Assembly (NCBI GenBank): GCA_029959085.1
Contig: JARWIR010000016.1
Location: 9,097,441-9,161,440 of the forward strand
DNA length: 64,000 nucleotides
From: Nemophila menziesii
Lineage: Eukaryota > Streptophyta > Magnoliopsida > Boraginales > Hydrophyllaceae
Direction: 5' to 3'
Position 1 is the first letter of the stretch. Each line of letters opens with the position of its first letter. Made by a program: the position numbers and the translations under genes. A model generated the notes under the pieces. That model searched no databases, had not been told where the DNA came from, and saw only the letters and a list, made by a program, of their open reading frames with translations. Below are positions 35,547-46,832 of the stretch, in pieces.

Positions 35547-37024
35547 TGATGTCTCCTCATTTGTGATAGTAAAATACACTCTTGAGACATCATTTTAGGC
35601 TTATTTATTAGTTTATAGGTTGATTTTAGCTTATTTTAGTGCACTTTCCTATTTTGGGTCTTGATTTGTAGAATTATTATTTTTAGAGCATATTGGGTTT
35701 AATTGTTTATTTAGTGTGAAGCTTTAAAGATAATTATGGAGATTAATTAGAGTCCAAGTCAAAGACAACAACTTATGGAAGGAGATATGCATGGAAATTG
35801 GAGATAAGGAAATAATTGCTAAAAAGATGGAAAAGGAAAAGCTGCCTAAATCTGGGATTCTGCAAAGATAGGCGTTTTTACCTAATAAAGAGGCCGAATT
35901 TGGTAGTTTCCTCCTAAAGGGTCTAGATAATTCTGTTGCGATTCTTTTGGTATCTTGTGGAGCAAAATCGGACCAATAATAAAGAAGTTATGACCAAAAC
36001 AACGCAGCAGTGTTTATCTTTATTTCCATACGAATTTGAGTTGGACTAGGACTCCATTACTTTCCTTCTCCTTCAAGAAAACGAATTAGGTCTTCCTATA
36101 ACCTATAAATACAGCCTCTTAACACTCTAAAATCATCCTTGGTGAAACCTTAAACCAAGAGGAAGCTTAGAACACAAGAGAGAAGTCTGGAAGGAGCTAT
36201 CATCAACAATGTCTTCTTCTACCTTTAATTTTGTAATTTCTTTCTTTTCTTTCATGAACTAATTTTCTTTAGCTTAAGTTTTAGCATATATGTATGAACC
36301 CTAGTTTTGATTGACATCTATCTAATTTGGGAATTTAATGTTTTAAATAGAATTATAGTTTTTATTCTCTGTTTATGTGTTTGGATTTATATTCTGTGTT
36401 CTTGTGGACGGCCGCCATTAGAATTACCATCTAGTAATTAGGATACCATTGACAACGGTGTTTAATTACATGTTTAGCACATAACGTTTAGTTTTAGGTT
36501 TGATCTGACAACCCAACCTAGCTAGATAATCACTATGGTTGAGTCTTGTGACTCTTTACCAATTACAGGAAAAGTTTGCTTAGGAAGCCTTATTGACACA
36601 GGTAAATCCTATTTTAAACTACCGATAGCATATTGGAACCGATTAGGGAAATACTACATAATTCACCCTTACATGTTTAGAACGGCAGAACTAGTGGGGA
36701 TTACATGCTAATAACTTAAGCTATGTTCACATATTACTTCTCTTTCATATTTAATTTTCTGTCTTTTAATTTCTTAGTTTAATTTAGTTTATTAGAAAAT
36801 CAAACAAAAATCTATTTATCTTTACTTTTAATTGCGTTTAGTTGTTCTAGCTTTAATTATTTACACTTGGTATTTGCATAAGATTCTCCTAACCTCTGTA
36901 GTCTCTGCGGAACGAATCTTTATCTAAAACTTGCATACGATCTGTATACTTGCAGAACCGTGTAGTTTTAGGGTGTTTTTGCACTTGTTTTATATCTTAT
37001 TTTATCACACCCTAGGCCCCACCA
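35547..37024 (+). mobile_element. 3' LTR of element 1
   Basis: It is 1478 bp long, with the same ends as the 5' LTR and the TATA box at 36104-36111. It is followed by the target duplication AAAAC and then element 2 sequence. Confidence 0.97.
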
Positions 37025-37029
37025 AAAAC

Positions 37030-37510
37030 TCAAGCTCTAGGGCGATTCGTTGATGGAATGTGAGGAGAGAGCCAAAAGCTCACTTTTCATTATCCAAATA
37101 TACCACACCGTCCCTAAGCCCCATTATAACCAAAGACCTTAGGATTTCTAGCTACTTGGTAGAGAAACAATTGAGCTATTAGGTTGTAGGTAAGTGGACC
37201 ATTGGATACTATATTAGGACCTATGAACAACCTATAGCCATTAGCACGAACTGAGTTGAGACCTCTCCTTCTGACATTGCGAAATTAATCTTGACTTGAA
37301 TTCATGGATTGTTGATTATGTGTATATTAAACATACATGTGCATTATTTCTTGAGCATTACTACATGAGACTTTTTAGATATTATGCTCTAGGATCATTC
37401 ATTGTGTTCTGTTCTTATTCTCCTCCTACTTCTTCTTCTTGCTTATTTGACTACCCTATTATTCTTTATTTTTATTGTATCGGGACGATACAACTTTGAG
37501 TTTGGGGTCT
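37030..37510 (+). mobile_element. 3' non-coding region of element 2, second part, with PPT
   Basis: The segment resumes element 2 at TCAAGCTCTAGGGCGATTCG and is colinear with 35061-35546 of element 1, ending ACTTTGAGTTTGGGGTCT at 37493-37510. Confidence 0.9.
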
Positions 37511-39020
37511 TGATGTCTCCCTATTTGTCATGAATTAATCCTAGTTGGAGACATCATTTTAGTTGTATTTATTAGAGTATAGGTCGATTTCATCATGATT
37601 TAGTACACTTTCCTATTTTGTGTCTTGAATTAATTATTTATTATTTTTAGAGCATATTGGGTTTAATTATTTATTTAGTTTGAAGCTTTAAAGATATATG
37701 GTAATTAATTAGAGTCCAACTTAATTCTAAGAGCTAAAGGAAAGAGGATAAACATGTAAATTGGAGATAAAGACAAGATTTATGAAAAAAGAAAAGATAA
37801 AGTTGTCAAATAAATCTGAATTCCAGCAACTACGACCACAAAAAGGCTTATATCTCAAGATTAGTTAGGAATTTTTAAGAATGGTCTACATCAAAGTTAA
37901 AGAGATTTCCGAGATGATGAATTTCAACTACTCAAACGTGTCAAATGGATAAGTATTGAATCAGTTACGACCAAAACAAAACAGCATCAAAATCTTACCT
38001 TTTCTAAATTCTACGGTTACGAATTTGAGTTGGGCTTGGAGTCCAATCCCTACCTTATACTCCAAGAAACTAATAAGTTCTTCCTATACCCTATAAATAC
38101 AACCTCTTATCATAAGAAAATCATCCTTGGCTAGTCCTTAGGCCAGGAAGAAGCTACAACACAAGAAGAGAAGACTGGAAGTAGCTGTGCATCAATTATG
38201 TCTCCTTCAACCTTCAAATTTGTAATTCTTTTCTTTTCTTTCTTTAGTATGAATTAAATAAATTTAGCTTGAGTTTTAGCATATATGTATGAACCCTAGT
38301 TTGATTGACATCTATCTAATTTGGGAATTATATATTTTAAATTGAATTCATGTTTTATTTCTCTGTCTATGTGTTTGAATTATAATCTGTTTTCTTTGCG
38401 GTGTACATCGTATAGGATTACTTTAATAATAGTTAGATAGTCAATAGATAAGGCATATTTAACTATTGGAAACAACACATAGCGTCTAGTGTAAGGTATA
38501 GACCTGACAAATCAACCTAACTAGAGTGTCACTATGGTTTAGTGTATTGCCATTTAATCAATTGCAGGAAAAGTTTGCTTAGGTTCTTATTGACACGGGT
38601 AAACCCTATTTTAAACTACATTGAAGCCGAACATTGAAATACTACATGATTCACCTTTACATGTTTAGAACGACAAAACTAGTGGGGATTACTTGCTAAT
38701 TACCCAGGCTAAACTATCATACTATTTGTTCTTAGCCTATTTAATTTTCTGTCTTTAGTTTATTAGTTTAATTTCCCTTTATTAAAAACCAAATAAAAAT
38801 CTTTCTATCTTTCCTTCTCTTGCGTATTATTATTCTAGCTTTATTATCTGCACTAGATAAATTGCATAAGTTCTCTCTAACTTTCGTAGTCTCTGAGGAA
38901 CGAATTCTATTTATCATTAAAACTTGGATACGTCCTGTAATACTTGCAGAACCGTTCTCAGACTAGAGTGTTTATTTGCGTTTATTTACATATTATTTTA
39001 TCACACCTTAGGTGACACTA
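37511..39020 (+). mobile_element. 3' LTR of element 2
   Basis: It begins TGATGTCTCCCTATTTGTCA and ends GGTGACACTA, where the expected final CA has become TA. GTAGT follows. It is 1510 bp and aligns with the 5' LTR at 21668. Confidence 0.95.
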
Positions 39021-39025
39021 GTAGT

Positions 39026-39519
39026 ACACCGCACCACTACCGTGGTACACCGCACGACGCTGACAGAAAGGAGGAAGAAGAGTTGCAAATATATATTGCT
39101 CTTTAATGCCTAAACCTTATACCTTTTTCTTCTACAAGATTTCCAAACTCCGTTAAAGCTTTACAAAACCTTCACCTCACATCAAAACACCACCAAATCC
39201 TAATAGATTCATAACCAAAATCCTTCCCTATAATCCAATACACAAGATTCAAACACCCAGATCAATTCAAAACACCTAGAATCCAAGAATCAAAAACAAA
39301 AATTTCCAAATATTTTTCTAAAATTTCTTAGAACCACACGATCAAGCAAGAGTTCAACACACCCACATAGAGAATCATCATACTTACACCTTTCCTAACC
39401 CAAATAACACTTTATGACCCAAAATAAAGGGGTGAAAATTTCAAGAGTGTCCAAATCTTGAGTTGGAGGTCAATTGAGATGACAAAATGAATAGAGACAC
39501 TATCTAGTGATAGGGAGAT
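39026..39519 (+). mobile_element. element 3 resumes: end of cassette and lead-in to the second ORF
   Basis: The first 35 bp continue the CACCGCACCACTACCGTGG words of the cassette. The rest is colinear with 1-445 and 25560-26019. It contains the PPT-like CTTGAGTTGGAGGTCA at 39458-39473. Confidence 0.8.
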
Positions 39520-40735
39520 GAAAAGTATCAAATCAAGGTATTGGGTTCTATTGAGAAGAAAAAAATTGAGAAATGTGCAAGTTTGGGTACAAAAAGAAAA
39601 GGTAAAATGGGTTAAGACAATAGAGAAAAGAATGCAGTGGTGAAATCAAAGGGCAAAGCAATTACATCTTTCAAGGAAAAAACACCACAACCTCTACAAA
39701 TCGAGATTCCTATACCCGAGATAAGCGAATAAAAGGCCTTGTTATTTGTGACAAAAGAACATTTACCCGACTTACCACTTGCTCATGAAAGAATATTTGA
39801 AAAAGAAGTTGGAGAAGGTGATTACAAGAGATTTCTAGAGATGGGAGAGATATGGGGTTGGACCACATTCATGATTAGGCAATCAAGTTTATGTATGGAG
39901 TTAGTTTCTGAGTTCTATTTAGGCCTTTTTAGTCGAGTTAGTGAGGGTCATGTTTTAGTTAGAGGAAAGATAGTTCATTTCACAGTTGAAGAGATTCAGA
40001 ACCACTTTGAGTTCAAGAAATTGGTTGGACCATGCAAGTATCGAGAAGTGGTGGAGAATATCAAGAATTACAATTTTAATACTTTATTAGCATGTATTAG
40101 AGGAAGAAAGGGTGTGAGGACACAAATGAGAGTTGAAGGCACCTTGGCCCTACAAGTACCTTCAACCAGATACTAGAATTGGCACAATTTCCTCACTCCA
40201 ACGCTTTTGGAAACACACAAACCTCATATATAACTAAGAAAATTCCATCGTTTTTAATTGTGTTTTAAAAGAGGAAGAAGTAGATGTGGCACAATTGATC
40301 TTTGAAGAGGTGATGCGATTTGCAACCGCTCCACCCTCATTGTTTAATGTGAAATATCCAACAATGACCACTTGCCTAGTGAGAAAAGAGAATGTGAATC
40401 ATGGTGAGAATGAGAAAGTGATGTATAAAGTGACAAATAATATCAAGAAGGTATGGATCATACCGATTCTAAGAGGAGTGGGTATCAAGAAGCCTCCAAC
40501 GGTAACATTCTCTTGTGAGAGAGAATCGTAAGAAGAGGACCTTGTTTGGCGAGAAAGGGTAAAGGAGCGATTGAATAAAGTCGAAGCATCTTAAACTTTC
40601 TTAAACGATGATGTGGTACAAATCAAAGCAAATCAAGTACACATCATGACATTCCTAGAGCAATTAAGACGTGATATAGTGAAAAATCCACGAAATCCCA
40701 TCTTGGATGTTGATGATGCGAGTCTATAAGCCTCA
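39520..40735 (+). pseudogene. second ORF of element 3: plant-transposon-type protein, frameshifted
   Basis: This is the fullest second ORF in the window. Pieces in order are KSIKSRYWVLLRRK-type basic start, a 145-codon frame at 39739-40176 with HERIFEKEVGEGDYKRFLEM, SEFYLGLFSRVSEGHVLVRG and KIVHFTVEEIQNHFEF, then MAQLIFEEVMRFATAPPSLF (40286 onward) and a tail NQVHIMTFLEQL ending near 40729. The FYLGLF...VRGKIV.FTVEEIQNHF pattern resembles the putative plant transposon protein domain found in many plant gypsy elements. I see no signal peptide, furin-type site or transmembrane segment, so it does not look like a viral envelope. Stops at 39730, 40174 and 40529 inactivate it. Confidence 0.65.
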
Positions 40736-41560
40736 AGAGTATGTTTTCTTTCTTCCTTACCATTTCTTTATGTGCAATATTTTATGTTAATTTTTTTTAT
40801 CGAGTATGTTTCGCGTCGTGGAGACACGACTCATTTTTTAGTTGAGGGTGTGGGGATTCGTTGTCCCTCATCTCCATTTTCAGTGATTTACTGTTTTTTT
40901 AGGAAAAAATTAAAATTTTTGATAGATGGAATTTGATAGAGATTGTGTATAATAGCTTAAAAGCATAAATTTAGTGATTTAATGATAGTAGGTAATATGT
41001 TTATGAGTTGGTTATTTTGTATGCTTAGAGTATGAACATGTAAACACACTTTAATAGTAAAGAAAATATTAGTGAGCAATGCGGTAGAAGTATGTTTGAT
41101 CTTAGGGCACCTTGAGGGGTGTGTAGGCTGTAAGATCCGAGCTAGTTGATAACCCATTTAATGAACATGCTAGAGATGAAAAAGTAACGAATTACATAGT
41201 TTAGAAAGTGATTAAGTCGGTTTTTTGGTAAGCCCTTCTTGCCTTTTAGCTTGCTGTCCATTTATTATATTTATATATGTCTCAACCCCTTCTAGCCTTT
41301 TTACAGCCTTTATATTAGCCACATTATAAGCCATACCCCTTATATATTAGGACTTTTCCATATGACCTGCACTCGAATCGCGATGCTTAAACAGTCGTTT
41401 TAGAGCTTGAGTTTAGGGTGGTGGGTTCACATTATGGGAAACATTATTGGGTTGGGTATTTTTCCGAGCATATGTAATTGTACTCTAGTTAATGATGTTT
41501 CGTTGTTTAGTATTATAACCCTTTGCCGGGGTAAAAGGAAAAAAGAAAAGAATTTACTTT
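40736..41560 (+). mobile_element. 3' non-coding region of element 3, truncated
   Basis: It holds TTTTTTAGTTGAGGGTGTGG (about 40835), GCACTCGAATCGCG then GAGCTTGAGTTTAGGGTGGT (41370-41421), and CCCTTTGCCGGGGTAA (41519-41534). Homology ends shortly after; no AAAGTGG block, PPT or LTR follows. Confidence 0.8.
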
Positions 41561-41654
41561 GTAAAATTACCTCCTACATGAAATTTTAATTTTAATTTCT
41601 CTTTTACAAGAAAAAAAATAGTGAAAATAATCAATTCTTGCAGTAATTTGTATA

Positions 41655-42170
41655 AAGTAGGGGTCTAATTGCAATAGTATTCACTATAGGGGTGTAATTG
41701 CAATAATTTAGAAATGAAAGTGTCTGTTTACGATCATGTGTAGAGCTTAGGTATAAGTGCAATATTTTGTAAATATAAGGGTTTGATTGTAATATTGTAT
41801 AATATTTAGGTATAAGTGAAATATTTTTTAAATACAGGGGTCTGATTGCAATTTTTTTAGCGATGGGATAACAAAGAAATATTTAGTACATATACGATTT
41901 TGATTTAAATTTTGTGTGGTGCAGGGGTCTAAGTGCATTAATTTGTACACGTAGGGGTCTAATTGCAATTTGTATACAATAAATTGCCTAACTTCACTAA
42001 TTTGTGCGTGTAGAAGTCTCGATGCACCAAAGAACACATTTTAAAGCAAAATAATGCAACAAACATAGTAACTATATGACACTTATTACAATTATGTTTA
42101 ATGATAGGGTTTAAGTGTAACACACTGTAAATTTAGGGTTATGGTACTAAGTGCAAAATTTTGTAGATTG
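41655..42170. repeat. diverged tandem repeat of GGGGTCTAATTGCAAT words
   Basis: Roughly nine degenerate units of the type TAGGGGTCTAATTGCAATATTTTGTA occur at irregular spacing of about 30-75 bp, for example at 41659, 41695, 41749, 41779, 41837, 41924 and 41951. It looks like an old minisatellite. Confidence 0.6.
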
Positions 42171-42254
42171 AGATTTTTTTCTTTATGATTTGTTTTAATT
42201 ATTTTCTTAATAAGATTATTTAAGAAAAAACTATAGTAATCGAATAGTTTTAAA

Positions 42255-42515
42255 GTGTTTTGCCTATTTTAATACCTATGTTTCAAAATTGCCCATATAG
42301 GTCATTATCTTTACGCTACATTGAACGAACGCAATACCCTAAAAAGATATAAACAAACATGTGACTGACACACGTTATTTTTATCTTTTACTAAGTTTAA
42401 CTGACTAAATAGACATGAAATGACCCGTGGTGGGGAAATTGTAAATATAAGGACAATTTTAAAATGTAGGTGCTAATGGGAAAAAACGTATAAAGATGAG
42501 TGACGAAAGGGGTTA
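42255..42515. mobile_element. foldback MITE
   Basis: The left arm TTTTGCCTATTTTAATACCTATGTTTCAAAATTG and the reverse complement of the right arm (TTTTTCCCATTAGCACCTACATTTTAAAATTG) match over some 60 bp with scattered differences. A half copy lies at 18270. The exact ends and target duplication are not clear. Confidence 0.65.
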
Positions 42516-43338
42516 TTTATTCACTATAATATTATAATATTCTCCACTTTAAAATTTTGAATTGGGGAGATTGTATTTTGGTGCATTACAATAGTTTAGA
42601 ATATTCTAAGATGATAATATAGAGTATAACCTTTTCCAAAGGAAGGTCTTTAGAATGGATTATAACTTGAAACTATGGATGTGCAACATGTTAGAAGACC
42701 ATCCCAACCCACCCATATTAACCCAAAACTACACGTGTTGTCATTTTATTGGGCAAGTTGTAGTTTATTTTTAATAAATATACACTTTTCGGGTTGTGAG
42801 TTTAAAACCACATACATGTATGACCTAGACGTCCTTTTAGTATACAAATCTAGGAATTTATATTACATTTATTTAAAAGAATACCATAGAGATCATGTTC
42901 TTCTTCCTTTATGTTTTTTTCATTTCCTTTTAAAATTCTTAAAACTTTCAATAATATACCATCTAATAAATCTAGTGCCTATTTGTGATTGATTATTTTA
43001 AAGCTAAAAGAACTTTTCAATTAAAATTTTAATATTTGTAAAGCAAATTAAAAACTATTTTGACATCCAAAATCACTTTAAGTGATTTTATTAATAATCA
43101 CCTAACTAGTGGTTTTCTTAAAAGTGATTTTAAAGGTCTAGAGTATTATTACGAATCTAACATCACTTCAAGTGATTATTTTAAAAAGCAATCCCAAATG
43201 GGCTCCTAATTTCATATTCTATTATGATATTATCTTTATTTTTTTAGATTTTTAAAATTAATGTTCTAAAATAAAAAATTATTTGAGTGTAGATAGAGAT
43301 CCAAAATCATATTGTTTATTAAACCTTTTAGTTGTAAA
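42516..43338. other. intergenic DNA, nothing recognised
   Basis: AT-rich sequence with a 105-codon open frame at 42675-42992 that resembles no protein I know and has no supporting context. Confidence 0.5.
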
Positions 43339-43532
43339 AGAGTAATGATTGACAGTATCCATTTCCATGACACTCTTTTATCACCTCTGATGTGGCAGTC
43401 ACATTAACCAATGACTTGATTTCTCTCACATTATTAACTTTTTCTCTCTTATTTATTCATTCCCCCATGTGAGTGTCACATAGGAGATGATAAAATAGTG
43501 ACATAAAAAGGGTTAATATCTATCATTACTCT
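43339..43532. mobile_element. short foldback MITE with 7-bp flanking repeat
   Basis: It runs from AGAGTAATGAT to ATCATTACTCT, with arms that pair over about 65 bp (ATG.CACT.TTTTATCA.CTC..ATGTG). TTGTAAA lies at 43332-43338 and 43533-43539. It is 194 bp and non-coding. Confidence 0.8.
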
Positions 43533-43963
43533 TTGTAAAGTTAATATTGACCTATCCAAGGAGCCGAATACAAATCCAACTTATTTATCAATCCAAAACA
43601 CCTACAATGCACCCCGAAACTGGTCACATCCGAAATAAAATATTTATATAATGTACTAGGCGGGCGCGAGTCTAATTTTTCAAGATCACACGAGAACATG
43701 CAGATTACGGGTTAATCATTTTTACCCCACACACACCCCGACTTGCAACTAAACTTTCCCGAACTAGGGTCAGGACCGGTCTTGACATTTTTGTTCCCCA
43801 AAACAAATTTATAAAATGTCTCCGTATATATAAATAAAAATGCAATTACTACTAACATACTTCAAACTTTAGACCTCAGGAAAGAACACATGTCATATCA
43901 CTACAAAAGCAACATTATTACTATAGTTTAATTACTTAAAACATACACATACATACACCCAAC

Positions 43964-44523
43964 TAGGGATGGCAATGGTTATGGTTTAAAACCGAAACCG
44001 ATAAAAATCCAAACCGATTAAAAACCGATTATGCAACCATGGATAAAACCGTTAGGTTATGGTTTTGAAAAATGTAACTGATGGTTAAATCCGTTAGGTT
44101 ATGGTTTTAGATAAAAATAAAACCAAATAACCAAAACCCGGTTATTATCATCTATTTTTGTATATTTTATAATAATATAGATAAAAAAGTATTTTCATAT
44201 CTCAAAACTAAATTCTAAATAATAGATTTAACAAAAACGTTATTTAATTAAAGATCAACATATTATTTTATATATTGGAGATTTTTCTTGTATTTGTGAT
44301 CTTGTTTCAATATTATCAATATATTTATAGAGTTATAGTTTGGTTATGGTTAAAATCTGAAAAAACTGTTCAAAAAACCGAATCCGAATTATTTGGATAT
44401 GGTTTTGAAAAGTAAGTTTGATAGTTAAATTCGTTAGGGTTTGTTTTTTGATAAATTAAATGGATATGGACCTGGTTTTGGAATTTTTTTTTTTTGCAAT
44501 AATCCTATTCGTTTCCATCCCTA
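43964..44523. mobile_element. non-autonomous hAT element with 8-bp target duplication
   Basis: It begins TAGGGATGGCAA and ends TTTCCATCCCTA. CACCCAAC is duplicated at 43956-43963 and 44524-44531. The inside has many AAACCGA and GGTTATGGTTTT words. No transposase is encoded. Confidence 0.93.
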
Positions 44524-44600
44524 CACCCAACACACATACACAATACACATAATATATCTAAATAATCATAGTCCCTTAAGAATGTCATAATTTGAGGGCA

Positions 44601-46055
44601 TGTTGTCCTCTAAGGTGTGATATAAAATCAACTCTCGGGGTATGATAACTCATAAGTGTATAAGTCGTCAAAAGTAATAAAAGTGCTAAGAAAAGTGTCA
44701 TCTCCATAGGTAATAAAGAGTTTAACGCGTAATTTTAGCTCGATCAGACATATTCGTTGATAAAAGTAAACCAAAAAGATAGAAATATTATTTTGTTTTT
44801 GTAAGATTAAAGGACTAAAAAGTAAATAACTAGAATAAGATGTATGTGAAGTATATCTCAAGACTGTTACACTAACACGAACAAGGACTATCCGCAATAT
44901 AAGGGTAAATTGGGAATTGAACTTGCTAACCAGGATTCTAAAGATTCCTTAAGTTTTTTCCAGAAAAGTAGGGGGTTTCTATCTAACCTTAGGAACCTCT
45001 TCCGAATTAATCCTACACATGTTTGTTAGATTCCTAAAGTTCATATCATATGTGATTATATAGAAAGTTTAGATCTTCTATTTCTCAAACTCAAATAAAC
45101 AATTATAATTCTATTTTTCACTATCAAATCCCCCTATCGGACATAAGTTAATAGCTAACATAGCTCAATAAGCAATCAAGATAACAAATTACTTTAAGCA
45201 CACAACTTATAATAAAAAAGCAACCCACGATCTAAAAAATTAACATATAATCCCAAATATCATTGAAAAGAAATCTCAAATTATGTCTAGGGTTCATACA
45301 TGTGCAATCTCAAGCTAAAATAAATTTTGTTCATGCTTGGATAATGAAAAAAAAATACATAATATGGGGTTTAAGAGAAGAAAAATTACAACATATATAA
45401 ATCTTGTGTTGTTGTCTTAATTTCTTTACTCCTCTCTTGCTCCCCAAACTAATACTAATGAATGAATGATAAAATTGTATATGATCTATTGAGGTGTGTC
45501 TTTCTCATTCCAAACAAGTGATTTTATAGAGTCAAATTTGTGGGGTCTTGTGTAGGGTTAAGGAAGGAAAATAGATTTGGTAAGACTTGGCCCACAAGAA
45601 AATTGGTAGGAATTTAGCTACACATGAATTGTTTCCAAAAAATTCATAACATTTTCATACAAACTCTGAATTGCGATCCGTTATTTCCACACAATTGAGA
45701 CTTCAAGATCGATCCATTGGTATAAGAGCTAACCTCTAATTCGTCACCAATAATTCTGGAAATTTTCTTCAAGACATTCTTTAACTTCTTTAATTTTCTT
45801 CCTAACTTTCATTAGTTCTATCTTGTTTTTTATGCTCCTTAGTTGTTTCTTCGATCTCTGGGTGCACTATTTTTATATGAGTTACACACTTAATGCACCA
45901 ATCATCTCAAAATACTCAAAACAAATATAAATCCAAAAATAATCTAATAACTCAAAATATGTAAAACAAAGGAATAAATCCCACATTAAAAGACTAAAAC
46001 CTCTACAAATGATGTCTCGTGAATCTATAAATTTATCAAAAATGACAAGATATCA
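44601..46055 (-). mobile_element. minus-strand LTR (family D), probably solo
   Basis: Its left edge TGTTGTCCTCTAAGGTGTGATATA and right edge ATGTCTCGTGAATCT...GACAAGATATCA are the reverse complement of an LTR end and start. No primer site, PPT or internal sequence adjoins it. A matching 5-bp duplication is not visible (GGGCA versus AGGTC), so the ends may have decayed. A truncated relative is at 11374-12544. Confidence 0.75.
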
Positions 46056-46094
46056 AGGTCTGCTACCCATAGGGCCGAACCCATTGGGGGCTAG

Positions 46095-46440
46095 ACATCT
46101 CTCTCGAGGAGTGTACATTTATCTCGTATAAAATGTCATCAAAATCCGTCCAGACTCATAAGTATAACTTAAATGATCATGTGCTACAAAAATGATTTTA
46201 TTTATTTTAGTGCCGATTTTTGTAAAACAATTCATGACCAGGGTCTCTTTAATTTATGATCGGATGGGGGATATACAACTCTCTCGATATCACCCACCTA
46301 CATCTATCTCGTATAATTTGTCATCAAAATCCCTCTGAACTATAAAGTATAAATTAAATGATCATGCGTTTTGTTTATTTTAGTATCGATTTTTGTAAAA
46401 CAATTCTTGATCAGGGTCTCTTTATTTTATGATCGTTATT
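46095..46440. repeat. two-copy tandem duplication of about 175 bp
   Basis: Copy 1 (about 46100-46260) and copy 2 (about 46280-46435) share TCTCGTATAA..TGTCATCAAAATCC, TAAATGATCATG, CGATTTTTGTAAAACAATTC and CAGGGTCTCTTTA in the same order. They differ at roughly one base in eight by eye, so the duplication is old. Confidence 0.8.
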
Positions 46441-46740
46441 TTTTCATAAATTTCTAACAAAAAAATTTGGGTGAATTACCTATAGGGTCATGGGGACCAT
46501 TTTAGTGCCACAAAGGAACCAGTCATTCCTCTCTCCTCCAAAGGGGCCTCTAAGATGCACATTGTCATTACTACCCTTGTAGTGTATATAAGACAAAAAA
46601 ATAGATTCTTCTCTCTCCTCTATTACCTTTATTTTCTCTACTCCATTATCATTAATCTCTCTCCTCCTTTATCATTTTTTCACTCTCTTCCTTCATTAAC
46701 TATCAATAATTCCAGCTCCGACCACTGTCAGAAAAAGTTT

Positions 46741-46832
46741 TGAGTATGGAAAAAGTTGTGAGCATGGAAAAAGTTACTGAGTATTGGAAAAAATGATGAG
46801 TATCGGGAAAACGTTGCTAAGTATTCGTATTT
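46741..46832. repeat. imperfect 19-22 bp tandem repeat
   Basis: Four to five units of the type GAGTATGGAAAAAGTTGCT follow one another, with weaker GAGTAACTTTATTGAGT echoes to about 46890. It lies inside the candidate Mutator-like element. Confidence 0.7.

Larger units (their letters stand above)
27739..37024 (+). mobile_element. element 1: young Athila-type retrotransposon with intact gag-pol
   Basis: Two 1478-bp LTRs enclose a primer site, one 1700-codon Gag-Pol ORF, a hairpin-bearing 3' region and a PPT. AAAAC is duplicated at 27734-27738 and 37025-37029. Joining the flanks recreates CGAGTGAAAACTCAAGCTCT, the sequence element 1 itself has at 35054, so it landed in a relative's 3' region. 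Total length is 9286 bp. It has no second ORF and pol lacks its C-terminal tail. Identical-looking LTRs indicate recent insertion. Confidence 0.97.
21668..39020 (+). mobile_element. element 2: pol-deleted Athila-like retrotransposon, host of element 1
   Basis: Two LTRs (1511 and 1510 bp) bracket primer site, gag pseudogene, variable cassette, second-ORF pseudogene and 3' non-coding region. GTAGT is duplicated at 21663-21667 and 39021-39025. Without element 1 it is about 8.06 kb. Protease, RT, RNase H and the integrase core are missing after about 24960, so it cannot move on its own. The LTRs differ at several visible sites, making it older than element 1. Confidence 0.95.
18385..41560 (+). 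mobile_element. element 3: outermost, truncated, pol-deleted Athila-like retrotransposon
   Basis: After removal of the hAT element (18861-19684) and of element 2 with its GTAGT duplication, a continuous element remains. It has gag remnant, protease remnant, the last part of pol, a GC-rich cassette, second ORF and 3' non-coding region. Neither LTR is visible: the 5' end stops at a foldback MITE and the 3' end fades near 41560 after the GCCGGGGTAA motif, before any PPT. RT, RNase H and most of integrase are deleted between 20845 and 20931. It is the oldest layer of the nest. Confidence 0.75.

Noticed and set aside
39520..40735. Retroviral envelope gene
   Set aside because: It has the env position but no signal peptide, cleavage site or transmembrane anchor.
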